A stretch of 8,536 nt of DNA from Clostridia bacterium. GTDB lineage: Bacteria; Bacillota; Clostridia; DUPQ01. Below the pieces are notes generated by a model. That model did no database searches. It saw only the letters and a program-made list of their open reading frames with translations, and had not been told where the DNA came from. Positions within the stretch are counted from its first letter, which is position 1. Each line of letters starts with the position of its first letter. The stretch is taken from assembly GCA_028690885.1 (NCBI GenBank), contig JAQVAJ010000047.1:1-8536 (forward strand), given 5' to 3'. The position numbers were made by a program, and so were the translations under genes. Of the stretch, positions 1-7,014 are shown in pieces.

Positions 1-11
1 AAATATGCCAT
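1..11 (-). CDS. Start of an unidentified minus-strand gene (partial)
   Basis: Only the start codon (complement of 9-11) and the codons for Ala and Tyr plus two bases are inside the window, so no product can be named. It is taken as a real gene start because a strong ribosome-binding site (AGGAGGTT, complement of 15-22) precedes the ATG at short spacing, and a consensus promoter lies further upstream on the same strand. It is divergent from the plus-strand operon. Whether it is related to that operon, for example as a regulator, cannot be told from three codons. Confidence 0.7.
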
Positions 12-14
12 GGG

Positions 15-22
15 AACCTCCT
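15..22 (-). promoter_or_regulatory. Ribosome-binding site of the partial left-end gene
   Basis: On the minus strand this reads AGGAGGTT, close to a full match to the 16S anti-Shine-Dalgarno sequence, three bases before the ATG at 11-9. It is the main evidence that a gene starts at the left edge. Confidence 0.8.
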
Positions 23-50
23 GTATATTAATGTCACCACTATCACCATT

Positions 51-79
51 ATTATACCTCTTAGAAAATATTTTGTCAA
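51..79 (-). promoter_or_regulatory. Consensus sigma-A promoter of the left-end gene
   Basis: The minus strand has TTGACA (complement of 74-79), a 17-bp spacer and TATAAT (complement of 51-56). All 12 consensus bases match at the optimal spacing. Transcription would start near 44, giving a leader of about 33 nt. Such a strong basal promoter suggests either high constitutive expression or control by a repressor. A direct repeat TGGTGA-TAG-TGGTGA (complement of 34-48) covers the expected start site and could be an operator, though that is a guess. Confidence 0.85.
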
Positions 80-90
80 GCTTTTTCTTT

Positions 91-123
91 AAAAAAATAT
101 CCCTTATTTAAGGGATTGTTTTT
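91..123. terminator. Bidirectional hairpin terminator between divergent units
   Basis: A 7-bp stem (99-105 pairs with 110-116, ATCCCTT/AAGGGAT) has a 4-nt loop. On the plus strand it is followed by TGTTTTTG; on the minus strand by A and seven T residues. It therefore has the form of an intrinsic terminator in both directions. It lies between two divergent promoters rather than after a gene, so it probably insulates the two units or is a remnant of an earlier gene order. The stem is short and moderately GC-rich. Confidence 0.65.
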
Positions 124-133
124 GATTGTATAC

Positions 134-186
134 GGTATTTGCTCCTAAAGATTATGGTGCTAACTGTCAAAGACGGGTACTATAAT
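134..186 (+). promoter_or_regulatory. Probable operon promoter with possible activator repeats
   Basis: A perfect -10 box TATAAT lies at 181-186, 33 bp before the start codon of the first operon gene. The -35 region is poor: GTGCTA at 157-162 with an 18-bp spacer matches TTGACA at only three positions. Upstream, 134-150 and 156-172 form an imperfect direct repeat (10 of 17 identical, pattern GGT..T..CT...AAAG) with a period of 22 bp, about two helical turns. The second copy overlaps the -35 zone. A perfect -10, a weak -35 and helically phased repeats are typical of activator-dependent promoters such as those bound by LytTR-type response regulators. The assignment to an activator is inference. 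Confidence 0.5.
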
Positions 187-219
187 TTTTTTGTATCACA
201 TAAACAGGAGGACTATATT

Positions 220-621
220 ATGAAAAAAAAGAAATTGTTTTCAATTTTATTATTTTTTATTTTGTTGTTTACAGCATTATCAGTTTTTGCTGGTAGCAGT
301 TCATTTAGTGAACCTTTAAGTTCAGGATATTGGAGTGGATCATTAAGTGTTGGTAATTTAGTTGTAACTGCAGATACAAATCTTGATCCTATACCTCCTA
401 CGATAAACTTGAGCGCGGGAGTTAGTGGAACTGTTTGGTTTGTAGATTATTATGGTAATGAATACAGTTCAAATTATTCTGAGCATCAAGATTATGTAGA
501 TGGTGTTGCTGCAGTTTTAATTCTACCCTCAGGTGCCAGAACGTTTACAAGAGCAGATAGTTATCATTATGGCTATATAAATGGAAGTTGTGATAATAAT
601 TATCTATCTGCATCGAATTAA
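220..621 (+). CDS. Small Sec-secreted acidic protein, unknown function
   Basis: This 133-aa protein is exported and first in the operon. The ATG at 220 is chosen because AGGAGG lies at 206-211 with 8-nt spacing and because it places a classical signal peptide at the N-terminus: Lys2-Lys5, a hydrophobic core at residues 6-20 and a likely cleavage after Val22-Phe23-Ala24. An in-frame TTG at 139 would put extra residues before the signal peptide and lies upstream of the promoter. The mature part (about 109 aa) is rich in Ser, Tyr, Gly and Asn, has no Lys, two Arg and about ten acidic residues, and has a single Cys (residue 124) near the C-terminus. I do not recognise a family. Its size, Sec signal and ABC neighbours recall lactococcin-972-like secreted peptides, but I see no firm match, and the acidic composition argues against a typical cationic bacteriocin. 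Confidence 0.85.
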   Translation: MKKKKLFSILLFFILLFTALSVFAGSSSFSEPLSSGYWSGSLSVGNLVVTADTNLDPIPPTINLSAGVSGTVWFVDYYGNEYSSNYSEHQDYVDGVAAVLILPSGARTFTRADSYHYGYINGSCDNNYLSASN

Positions 622-632
622 ATTAATTTAAA

Positions 633-2435
633 ATGAAAAAGAGTATATGTATTATATTAATTATATTATTATTGAGTTCATTGAGTTCATGTATCAATAA
701 TAATGAGGTAAACACCAGTACTACGCCTTCATTGGACGCATCACCTTCTTTGGTGACAGATTCCTATGCTTCCTTATTGCCAACACACTCCACTTCCGTC
801 GATAGGAGTATAAAATATGATACAGAGGGCAATTTGGATTATCAGGCTATGTGGCCAGAAAAGAAAATGCTTGTATGGTTATATTTTGATTATTTTGGCA
901 TATTGCAATACATAAATAACCTAGATAATTCAAACCCAAAACCATTCAGTGAATTCTATACCAGTATTGTTAGTGATGAACTAATAGTTGCATATAATGA
1001 TTACTTAATTTCACTTGGGAAAGATTATGTTATCAGATTTATACGACAGGATGCTATAGTTGACAAGATAGCAGAGGATTATAAAGCTCTTGGTGATGAT
1101 AATAATGCAAAACAATATTTTAAATTCACAGAAATATATGCTTATTATTTCGAATTCATGAAAGATATGAAAAATTCGGGAATACAGGCTGATATCATCA
1201 GCTCTATTGCAAATATAAAAGGAACTTTTTCTATTGAAGAAAATGATGTGACAGTACAGGTAAATTATACTGCAATTGAAGAATCTGGAGCAGATGAAAT
1301 TAATAATGATCTTTTACTGGATATTACAGATTTCCTGTTAGATGATGAAGATAAAAAATTATATGGGCTTTTTCCAGACGAATACTGGAGTTTATTTGAT
1401 AAATATAACGGTATATATGGTGTATATAACAATGAGATAGCATCCAGTTTCATTTTTTATCTGAGAAATGACATAATAAATAAATATGAAGTCAATATTT
1501 CCGAGCTTGATACGATTGATGAAATTGATGTTTTCTTTGACGAGATATTTGACGACTATAAAACAGAGATAACAAGCAGTGATTTGATGCTTATTCGTAA
1601 ATTCTTAGATTACTCTGCATATAATGAATTAGCCGGGATAACTACTGATAAAAGTAATTCGACTATTTCATATAAATATGATGCAGATAACAATCCGGCA
1701 GTAATAAACAGATTTAAGGATGCTGATTATTTACAAATAAACAAAATACTTGCAAAATGGGCTGCAAGAGGGTATTTTAACACAAGTATTGTATATAATA
1801 CTGACGGTTCCGCCTCTGCAAGCATAGCATTTGCTCCATATATTTCATATATTGTACCTGGTTATCAAGACTATTCTAACGATTCTTCAGATGATATTCA
1901 ATATATACCAGTTGAAATAAGCAGATATATATTGCACGACAGTAGAAACAAACTTATAGGTATAGCTTCATGGACGAAAAATGGTGAAAGTGCATTTGAT
2001 TTTCTGTCTACTTTGTTTACAGACCCACATCTTTCAAACCTAATATATTATGGTAAAAACTATAAATGTGAAAATGGTCTTGTAAAACAAAACGGAAATT
2101 ATAGCACTTCCGTGCTTACTGCGTCTCATATGTTATATCCAAATAGAGTTGGAGAAAAAAGGATATCTGATTTTAAAGATGCAATGAGTGATGCGTATAT
2201 TCCTCCTAATTATGGTTTTGAACCAGATATTACGAAAATGGAATATGAATTTGAAGAAATAAGCAGATTATGTAAAGAAGCAGATAGTTTATGGGCTACA
2301 CATTCTGATAATTTTCTGTCTGAACTTGAAAATGTAATAACGCAATTGGATGCATTAGGGTATAGCAGGTTTTTACAGGATATAAATAAGCAACTTGGGC
2401 AATATATAGAAAGTAAGCCCAGAGATAAGGATTGA
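633..2435 (+). CDS. Solute-binding-protein-like lipoprotein
   Basis: This 600-aa lipoprotein should be anchored on the outer face of the membrane. A signal peptide ends in the lipobox Leu17-Ser-Ser-Cys20, followed by an Asn/Ser/Thr-rich linker. The body resembles extracellular ABC solute-binding proteins of the large oligosaccharide-binding kind: a LLLDITDFL stretch near residues 227-235, NGIYGVYNN near 258-266, and FDFLSTLFTDPHLSNLIYYG near 456-475, which matches the usual helix before 'nYG.eGkHY'. The 'gFepD' segment near 529 and the C-terminal QLGQYIES helix fit the same family. Length is a little above the usual 450-550. It begins 11 nt after the upstream stop with no visible Shine-Dalgarno, so translation may depend on coupling. 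It is followed 3 nt later by another lipoprotein gene. No importer permeases are adjacent, so a role as ligand sensor or peptide-capturing partner of the ABC exporter is possible. The fold assignment is fairly sure; the ligand is unknown. Confidence 0.8.
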   Translation: MKKSICIILIILLLSSLSSCINNNEVNTSTTPSLDASPSLVTDSYASLLPTHSTSVDRSIKYDTEGNLDYQAMWPEKKMLVWLYFDYFGILQYINNLDNSNPKPFSEFYTSIVSDELIVAYNDYLISLGKDYVIRFIRQDAIVDKIAEDYKALGDDNNAKQYFKFTEIYAYYFEFMKDMKNSGIQADIISSIANIKGTFSIEENDVTVQVNYTAIEESGADEINNDLLLDITDFLLDDEDKKLYGLFPDEYWSLFDKYNGIYGVYNNEIASSFIFYLRNDIINKYEVNISELDTIDEIDVFFDEIFDDYKTEITSSDLMLIRKFLDYSAYNELAGITTDKSNSTISYKYDADNNPAVINRFKDADYLQINKILAKWAARGYFNTSIVYNTDGSASASIAFAPYISYIVPGYQDYSNDSSDDIQYIPVEISRYILHDSRNKLIGIASWTKNGESAFDFLSTLFTDPHLSNLIYYGKNYKCENGLVKQNGNYSTSVLTASHMLYPNRVGEKRISDFKDAMSDAYIPPNYGFEPDITKMEYEFEEISRLCKEADSLWATHSDNFLSELENVITQLDALGYSRFLQDINKQLGQYIESKPRDKD

Positions 2436-2438
2436 ATC

Positions 2439-3629
2439 ATGAATACAAATAAGAGAATTTATCTACTGATTATATTAATTGCGGTTATATTAACTTTTTT
2501 ATGTGGATGCAATAAAAAACAAAGCAATAATAACGATACGGCTGTTACGTATGAAGGATCTGCATACGGCGAAAATGGAATGATAATATACGAGGATGGG
2601 TTGCTTGCTTATTACGATTATAAAACTGGTGAAAGAAGTGTCGTATGCAGCCGTCCTGAGTGCTCCCATCAGAAATATGACAGTCAAACAAACCCTAATC
2701 CGTCTTGTGCTGCAGTACCGCCAAAAAATACGACATTTGAAGCTGGAGTAATTGTTAATAATTATTTATATATGTTTGTGCTTCCATCCGAAATAAATAA
2801 AATGGATATATATAAATCAGATTTAGATGGTGAAAACAGAATAAAAGCAGGACAGGTAAATTGCGGTGGAATTATTGATAAGGCAATAGTTTATAAGAAT
2901 CTTTTTGTATTTACAGGAAAGGAATTAGTTAAAAAGGATAATGAAGATGAGCTTTCGGTCAGTACAATACAAATTAAGTATTTTACTGGAATTATTGATA
3001 TCAATACACTAGAGCTTGTTCAAATAGAAACATATGAGAAACATCAAATCTCACAAAGTTATTATGTCTATAATAATGTCCTTCATTATTATTATATGGA
3101 TGAAAATGTTTATGAAATACGACGGGTAAGTCTTTCTGATTTCACTGTTTTAGAAGCGCTTTCACTACCTATGAAAAATGAACAGGAAAAAGCATATTGC
3201 GTAATGGACAAAGGGTATTTGTACTATATAAAAAGTAATCCAATGCAATCGTCACCTGACATAAGAAGGACTGATCTTATGACTTTAGAAGATGAAATTT
3301 TCGTATCTGGTATTGAGATTCAGGATGGGACATTGATAGGCATTTCCGGTAAGTATTTCTTTATTCACAGTAATGAAAGTAAAATACCCGAAGAGACAGA
3401 ATGGAAGTTTGTAATATATGATTCGGATGAGAAAACGATAAATGAATGTGATATGCATTATAGCGGAGTACAGACAGGATTAGTTACTCATTTGATAAAT
3501 CTGAATGAAGAATTTATTTTATTATATAAATTTGACGAGGGCAGTAAACATGCCAGTTACAGATATATGAAGATAGAATCACTGATAAATAAATCATATG
3601 ATTTTGTAGATATAAATGTTATTTACTGA
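2439..3629 (+). CDS. Propeller-like lipoprotein with Cys/His cluster
   Basis: This 396-aa protein has a lipoprotein signal peptide with lipobox Leu21-Cys-Gly-Cys24. The ATG at 2439 follows AAGGA (2427-2431) at 7 nt. After a short polar linker it has recurring segments of the type 'x-LYYY...I...DL' (near residues 48-66, 106-130, 146-190, 203-235, 253-280 and 300-340), as in beta-propeller proteins such as the DUF5050-like group. I infer the fold from this rhythm, not from a match. A striking cluster follows the first segment: Cys70-x4-Cys75-x-His77-x12-Cys90, with Arg-Pro between the first two Cys. I recall similar 'C.kPeC.H' motifs in many clostridial secreted propeller proteins. It could bind metal or form a disulfide. 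The gene sits between the solute-binding-like lipoprotein and the ATPase. A scaffold or receptor role at the membrane is plausible but unproven. Confidence 0.8.
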   Translation: MNTNKRIYLLIILIAVILTFLCGCNKKQSNNNDTAVTYEGSAYGENGMIIYEDGLLAYYDYKTGERSVVCSRPECSHQKYDSQTNPNPSCAAVPPKNTTFEAGVIVNNYLYMFVLPSEINKMDIYKSDLDGENRIKAGQVNCGGIIDKAIVYKNLFVFTGKELVKKDNEDELSVSTIQIKYFTGIIDINTLELVQIETYEKHQISQSYYVYNNVLHYYYMDENVYEIRRVSLSDFTVLEALSLPMKNEQEKAYCVMDKGYLYYIKSNPMQSSPDIRRTDLMTLEDEIFVSGIEIQDGTLIGISGKYFFIHSNESKIPEETEWKFVIYDSDEKTINECDMHYSGVQTGLVTHLINLNEEFILLYKFDEGSKHASYRYMKIESLINKSYDFVDINVIY

Positions 3630-3644
3630 TAAAGGCTAAAAATT

Positions 3645-4547
3645 ATGGAACTAATGCTTGAGAATATAAATAAGTCATATGGTCTAATAAAAGCTCTTAA
3701 TGGTTTTACAGCTGTACTTGATGACGGAGTATATGGCTTGCTAGGCCCCAATGGCGCAGGCAAATCGACATTGATCAAAATCATTACGGACAGTCTTAAA
3801 AGTGACTCAGGGTCGGTATATATTAATGGAAAGAGCATTAAAACTATAGGGGATTCTTATAGGTCTATGTTAGGATATATGCCCCAGCATCATGGTATAT
3901 ATCCCTCATTCACTGCAGCTCAATTTTTGTCCTATATCGGTTCTCTAAAAGCAATGGATAAGAAGAGAATAGAAGATGAAGTACCTAAAATATTAAAATC
4001 CGTTAACCTTTTGGATGTTGCACATAGACGGATAGGAACTTTTTCTGGAGGAATGAAACAAAGGATTATGCTTGCTCAGGCTCTTATGGGAGATCCTAAG
4101 ATTTTGATCCTAGACGAGCCGACAGCCGGATTAGATCCGAAAGAACGTATCAGAATGAGAAATCTTATATCCGGTTATGCTCTTAACAGAATTGTCATTA
4201 TTGCTACTCATGTAGTCTCAGATATCGAATATATTGCTAAAAAGGTTATGCTTATAAAAAAAGGTGTTTTGATTAATTATGATTATCCTTATGAACTATG
4301 TAAAAAATTAGAAGATAAAGTGTATGAAATTGAAGCAAGTGAAGTAGAACTTCTGGATATTATCTTATCTTTCAATGTCTGTAATATCCAAAAAAGTGTA
4401 GATAATCTGATAGTGCGTATCTTGCTTCATGAACATCAGACTGAATCTGATTTAAGCAAATACAGTCATAGGCAAACAAGAGCTACCATTGAAGATGTTT
4501 ATCTTTCGGTTTTTGAAGAGGAGAGGGAAACAGAGGTTATGCAGTGA
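3645..4547 (+). CDS. ABC transporter ATP-binding protein (ABC-2/exporter type)
   Basis: This 300-aa cytoplasmic ATPase powers the permease encoded next. All nucleotide-binding motifs are intact: Walker A GPNGAGKST at residues 34-42, Q-loop Gln81 (YMPQ), signature FSGGMKQ at 133-139, Walker B ILILDE at 153-158, D-loop GLD at 162-164 and switch His189 (ATH). The 'EPTAGLDPKERIRMRNLI' run is typical of the CcmA-like/ABC-2 group that serves drug, peptide and cell-envelope exporters. Residues after about 215 form a C-terminal extension without ATPase motifs. The ATG at 3645 has a weak AAAGG site about 9 nt upstream. The stop codon overlaps the next start by 4 nt (GTGA), so the two products are probably made together. 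Two copies of this ATPase would be needed per transporter. Confidence 0.95.
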   Translation: MELMLENINKSYGLIKALNGFTAVLDDGVYGLLGPNGAGKSTLIKIITDSLKSDSGSVYINGKSIKTIGDSYRSMLGYMPQHHGIYPSFTAAQFLSYIGSLKAMDKKRIEDEVPKILKSVNLLDVAHRRIGTFSGGMKQRIMLAQALMGDPKILILDEPTAGLDPKERIRMRNLISGYALNRIVIIATHVVSDIEYIAKKVMLIKKGVLINYDYPYELCKKLEDKVYEIEASEVELLDIILSFNVCNIQKSVDNLIVRILLHEHQTESDLSKYSHRQTRATIEDVYLSVFEEERETEVMQ

Positions 4548-6871
4548 ATCTTCTGTTATGTGAGTTAAAAAAAACATTTGTCAGTAAGACAACAGTAATA
4601 TTCCTTATAATTGCAGTTACAATTAATGTAATTACTCTTTATATAAATGAGAGTGTTTCATCAGGCTCAAGTTTGGATTTGAGCATCGTCAGAGATATTG
4701 ATGAAAAGCTTATGCATTTGGATGAAAATCAGGCTAAGGATTTTTTAAATGAGCATATTATTGCTATGGAATATGCATTATCTCTAACAAGCGAAATACC
4801 TTTGACTCCTGAGAAACTGGTTCTTCGATATCCTGGAAATAATATCGAAAAAATAATCGCTGATTACAACAATGGAGTATATGATGGTTATATTAAAAAT
4901 CCATATGCAATTGGGATAGTTCTTCGTCAGAAGCTAGAGGAAGTTGATGTTGTATACTCATATGATGAATACAGGGAAGAAATAAACAGAATTGCAATAC
5001 GTATGCAGACATCACCTATGTTTGCTGATTCGCATTTTGCGAAGCATAATGCAAAGAAGACAGCAGAAGCATTTTCAAACCTGAATATTTCAAACTTAAG
5101 ATTCAACAGCTCAAAAGGCGTAACTTTAGCGACTAAAAACGGTATAACACCTATATATCTTTTAGTCGCCTGTTTATTTATATGTTTTCTTGTCTACATC
5201 CATGATAAGGACAACAATACTTTAACATTACTTAGAACAATGCGTAAAGGCAGAAAACATCTCATGCTCTCGAAAATAATCAGTGCTTTGATACTTGGTT
5301 TAGTTACAACATTTCTTCTTTCAGTTTCTTCTTACTTGACAGGTTACGTCTTATATGGATTTGGGGATATCAATATGCCGTTACAAAGTGTATTCGGGTT
5401 TCAGTCATGTATATTTGAACTGAGCGTTCTTCAATATCTCATTGTCTATATCCCTATGCTGATGCTTTCTGTAATATTCGTATTGACACTTATGATGTTT
5501 ATCTTTGTATCAATTAAGGATTCAATAGTGGGAGTTATCATTGTTGCTTCAATTTTCACCATATCAATTGTTATGCATAACTCAATATCATCTGTATCAT
5601 TTTTTAGTATATTTAAGTATTTGAATCTATACTTTCTTCTGGATGCAGGAAAAATTATAAGTAATTATCTGAATATAAATATGGCTGGTTATCCTTTATC
5701 TTTTGTCCCGATTTTTTTCATAACCGTCATAACAAGTTCTGTAATTCTTTCACTGGTAACTATAAATATTTTCAAAGGACAAAAAGATATACAAGGGTCG
5801 TATTTAAAAAGAAATATAAGGAAAATCAAGACAAGTAAGGCAAAGAAGATAAATACCGGAATCTTTTGTTTCGAAGCATATAAATGCATCATAATCAACC
5901 CTGTACTTCCAATCTTAATCATTTTCCTTCTGTTTCAATTGCTAACTGTCAAAGCATATCCTCCGGAACAAAGACTTGCAACAAAAGATTACATATATAT
6001 GTATTATATGAAAAAACTTGAAGGACCTATTTCAAATGAAAAAACACTTACTCTAGAAAAAATGCTGAAAGAAGTGCAAACAGAGAATAATCAGGATGCA
6101 AGCAGTTTAAATAGGGATAAGATTTCAGTAATACTTAATTTGATTTCTAAAGATTCATCATTAAATCTGCTTAAAGATTCTACAGAGGATATCAATATTA
6201 AAAACAGAATATCTTTTGTTTATGAAAAAGGATATAACGAATTTTTCAATGATGATTATTTAAGCAGAAAGGCAGCATTGTATTCACTTTTACTTGTTAT
6301 TCTTTGTACGGTTGATATTTTCGCAATGGAGAAAAAAAATAATACATATAGTATCATAACTAGCACTGTGCATGGTAGAAAACGAACTTTTATTAATAAG
6401 AGCATTATCTCCTGTATAATAGCTTTTCTTGTGATGTCAGCAGCATATATTCCACTGATTATAAAAATTGCAAGAGAAAGCGGATTTGCATGTTTTAATT
6501 CTCCTATAGCATGTATAAATGGTATGGAAAATTTCCCTCTTAATGTAAGCATATCAGAATATTTCATACTATTATTTATCCTTAAATTCATCGGTATTGT
6601 TATCTCAATTAGCATTATTAATTTTGTATCTCATATTACAGGTGAAAGAATAATGACGATTGCAATTACGCTACCAGTTATAGTTATTCCTGCATTTTTA
6701 GCTTTCATGGGAGCAGATAGTTTTTCTAACATACTATTTAACGTATATCTATATGGGAATAACCTTATGTCATTAGGACAATGGTGTGTAGTTCAAGCCG
6801 CAGCTCTGGTTGTTATTGGACTATTACTTTTTTACATTCTATATATGAAATACAATAAAAATAGAATTTAG
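4544..6871 (+). CDS. Internally duplicated ABC-2 type permease, about 12 TM segments
   Basis: This 775-aa membrane protein starts with GTG, overlapping the ATPase stop by 4 nt, with AGAGG (4532-4536) as ribosome-binding site. Each half has one N-terminal membrane helix, a large loop probably outside the cell, and a block of about five helices. Half one has helices near residues 13-33, 200-220, 243-268, 297-325, 328-350 and 385-410, with an outer loop of about 165 residues. Half two has helices near 453-472, 577-595, 620-640, 668-693, 700-720 and 747-768, with an outer loop of about 105 residues. The stretch after the first helix of each block is visibly repeated: DKDNNT...GRK at 221-238 and EKKNNT...GRK at 596-613, a shift of 375 residues. 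Two half-permeases therefore appear fused. With the ATPase it should form an exporter or mechanotransmission-type transporter. The substrate is unknown; the secreted peptide or an antimicrobial are candidates. Confidence 0.88.
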   Translation: MNLLLCELKKTFVSKTTVIFLIIAVTINVITLYINESVSSGSSLDLSIVRDIDEKLMHLDENQAKDFLNEHIIAMEYALSLTSEIPLTPEKLVLRYPGNNIEKIIADYNNGVYDGYIKNPYAIGIVLRQKLEEVDVVYSYDEYREEINRIAIRMQTSPMFADSHFAKHNAKKTAEAFSNLNISNLRFNSSKGVTLATKNGITPIYLLVACLFICFLVYIHDKDNNTLTLLRTMRKGRKHLMLSKIISALILGLVTTFLLSVSSYLTGYVLYGFGDINMPLQSVFGFQSCIFELSVLQYLIVYIPMLMLSVIFVLTLMMFIFVSIKDSIVGVIIVASIFTISIVMHNSISSVSFFSIFKYLNLYFLLDAGKIISNYLNINMAGYPLSFVPIFFITVITSSVILSLVTINIFKGQKDIQGSYLKRNIRKIKTSKAKKINTGIFCFEAYKCIIINPVLPILIIFLLFQLLTVKAYPPEQRLATKDYIYMYYMKKLEGPISNEKTLTLEKMLKEVQTENNQDASSLNRDKISVILNLISKDSSLNLLKDSTEDINIKNRISFVYEKGYNEFFNDDYLSRKAALYSLLLVILCTVDIFAMEKKNNTYSIITSTVHGRKRTFINKSIISCIIAFLVMSAAYIPLIIKIARESGFACFNSPIACINGMENFPLNVSISEYFILLFILKFIGIVISISIINFVSHITGERIMTIAITLPVIVIPAFLAFMGADSFSNILFNVYLYGNNLMSLGQWCVVQAAALVVIGLLLFYILYMKYNKNRI

Positions 6872-6970
6872 TATTATGATTTAAGATAAATTCATGCCCT
6901 ATAAGGTTTCTAAATGAAACAACAATTAACAGCATATATGTGAATACAAGGAGTAACAAATCAAGACAAT

Positions 6971-7003
6971 AAAAAAGCGGCTTTTAAACCGCTTCTTTGT
7001 TTG
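6971..7003. terminator. Shared bidirectional terminator of the convergent units
   Basis: A stem pairs 6975-6980 (AAGCGG) with 6989-6994 (CCGCTT) around an 8-nt loop. On the minus strand it is followed by a run of T residues (complement of 6971-6976) and lies about 20 nt past the lipoprotein stop, so it is a good intrinsic terminator for that gene. On the plus strand the tail CTTTGTTTG is weaker but is the only candidate for ending the ABC operon, about 100 nt past the permease stop. I see no gene in the interval 6872-6970. Confidence 0.85.
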
Positions 7004-7014
7004 TTATTGGTTAA

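Noticed and set aside
159..172. 14-base string GCTAACTGTCAAAG shared with 5941-5954
   Set aside because: One copy is in the promoter region and the other inside permease coding sequence. A single 14-base match is not remarkable in 8.5 kb of AT-rich DNA, though it could be compared if regulator sites are sought.
139..219. Upstream TTG start extending the small secreted protein by 27 residues
   Set aside because: It lies upstream of the -10 box, has no ribosome-binding site and would bury the signal peptide; the ATG at 220 has AGGAGG at ideal spacing.
2867..3000. Repeat TGGAATTATTGATA at 2867-2880 and 2987-3000, exactly 120 bp apart
   Set aside because: Both copies encode Gly-Ile-Ile-Asp in the same frame, but flanking residues do not align. 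Probably chance or an echo of propeller repeats, not a separate element.
6256..6615. Minus-strand open frame of 119 codons inside the permease gene
   Set aside because: It is antisense to membrane-helix codons, which often yields hydrophobic shadow frames; no start signals support it.
633..6871. Reading the operon as a conventional sugar importer
   Set aside because: The ATPase belongs to the exporter-type group and the permease is a duplicated ABC-2 protein with large outer loops; no pair of MalF/MalG-like permeases is present.
6872..6970. Possible tiny ORFs (ATG at about 6914, GTG at about 6941, the latter overlapping a GGAG)
   Set aside because: They encode only about 9-10 residues, and the GGAG has no start codon at proper spacing; treated as 3' untranslated sequence.
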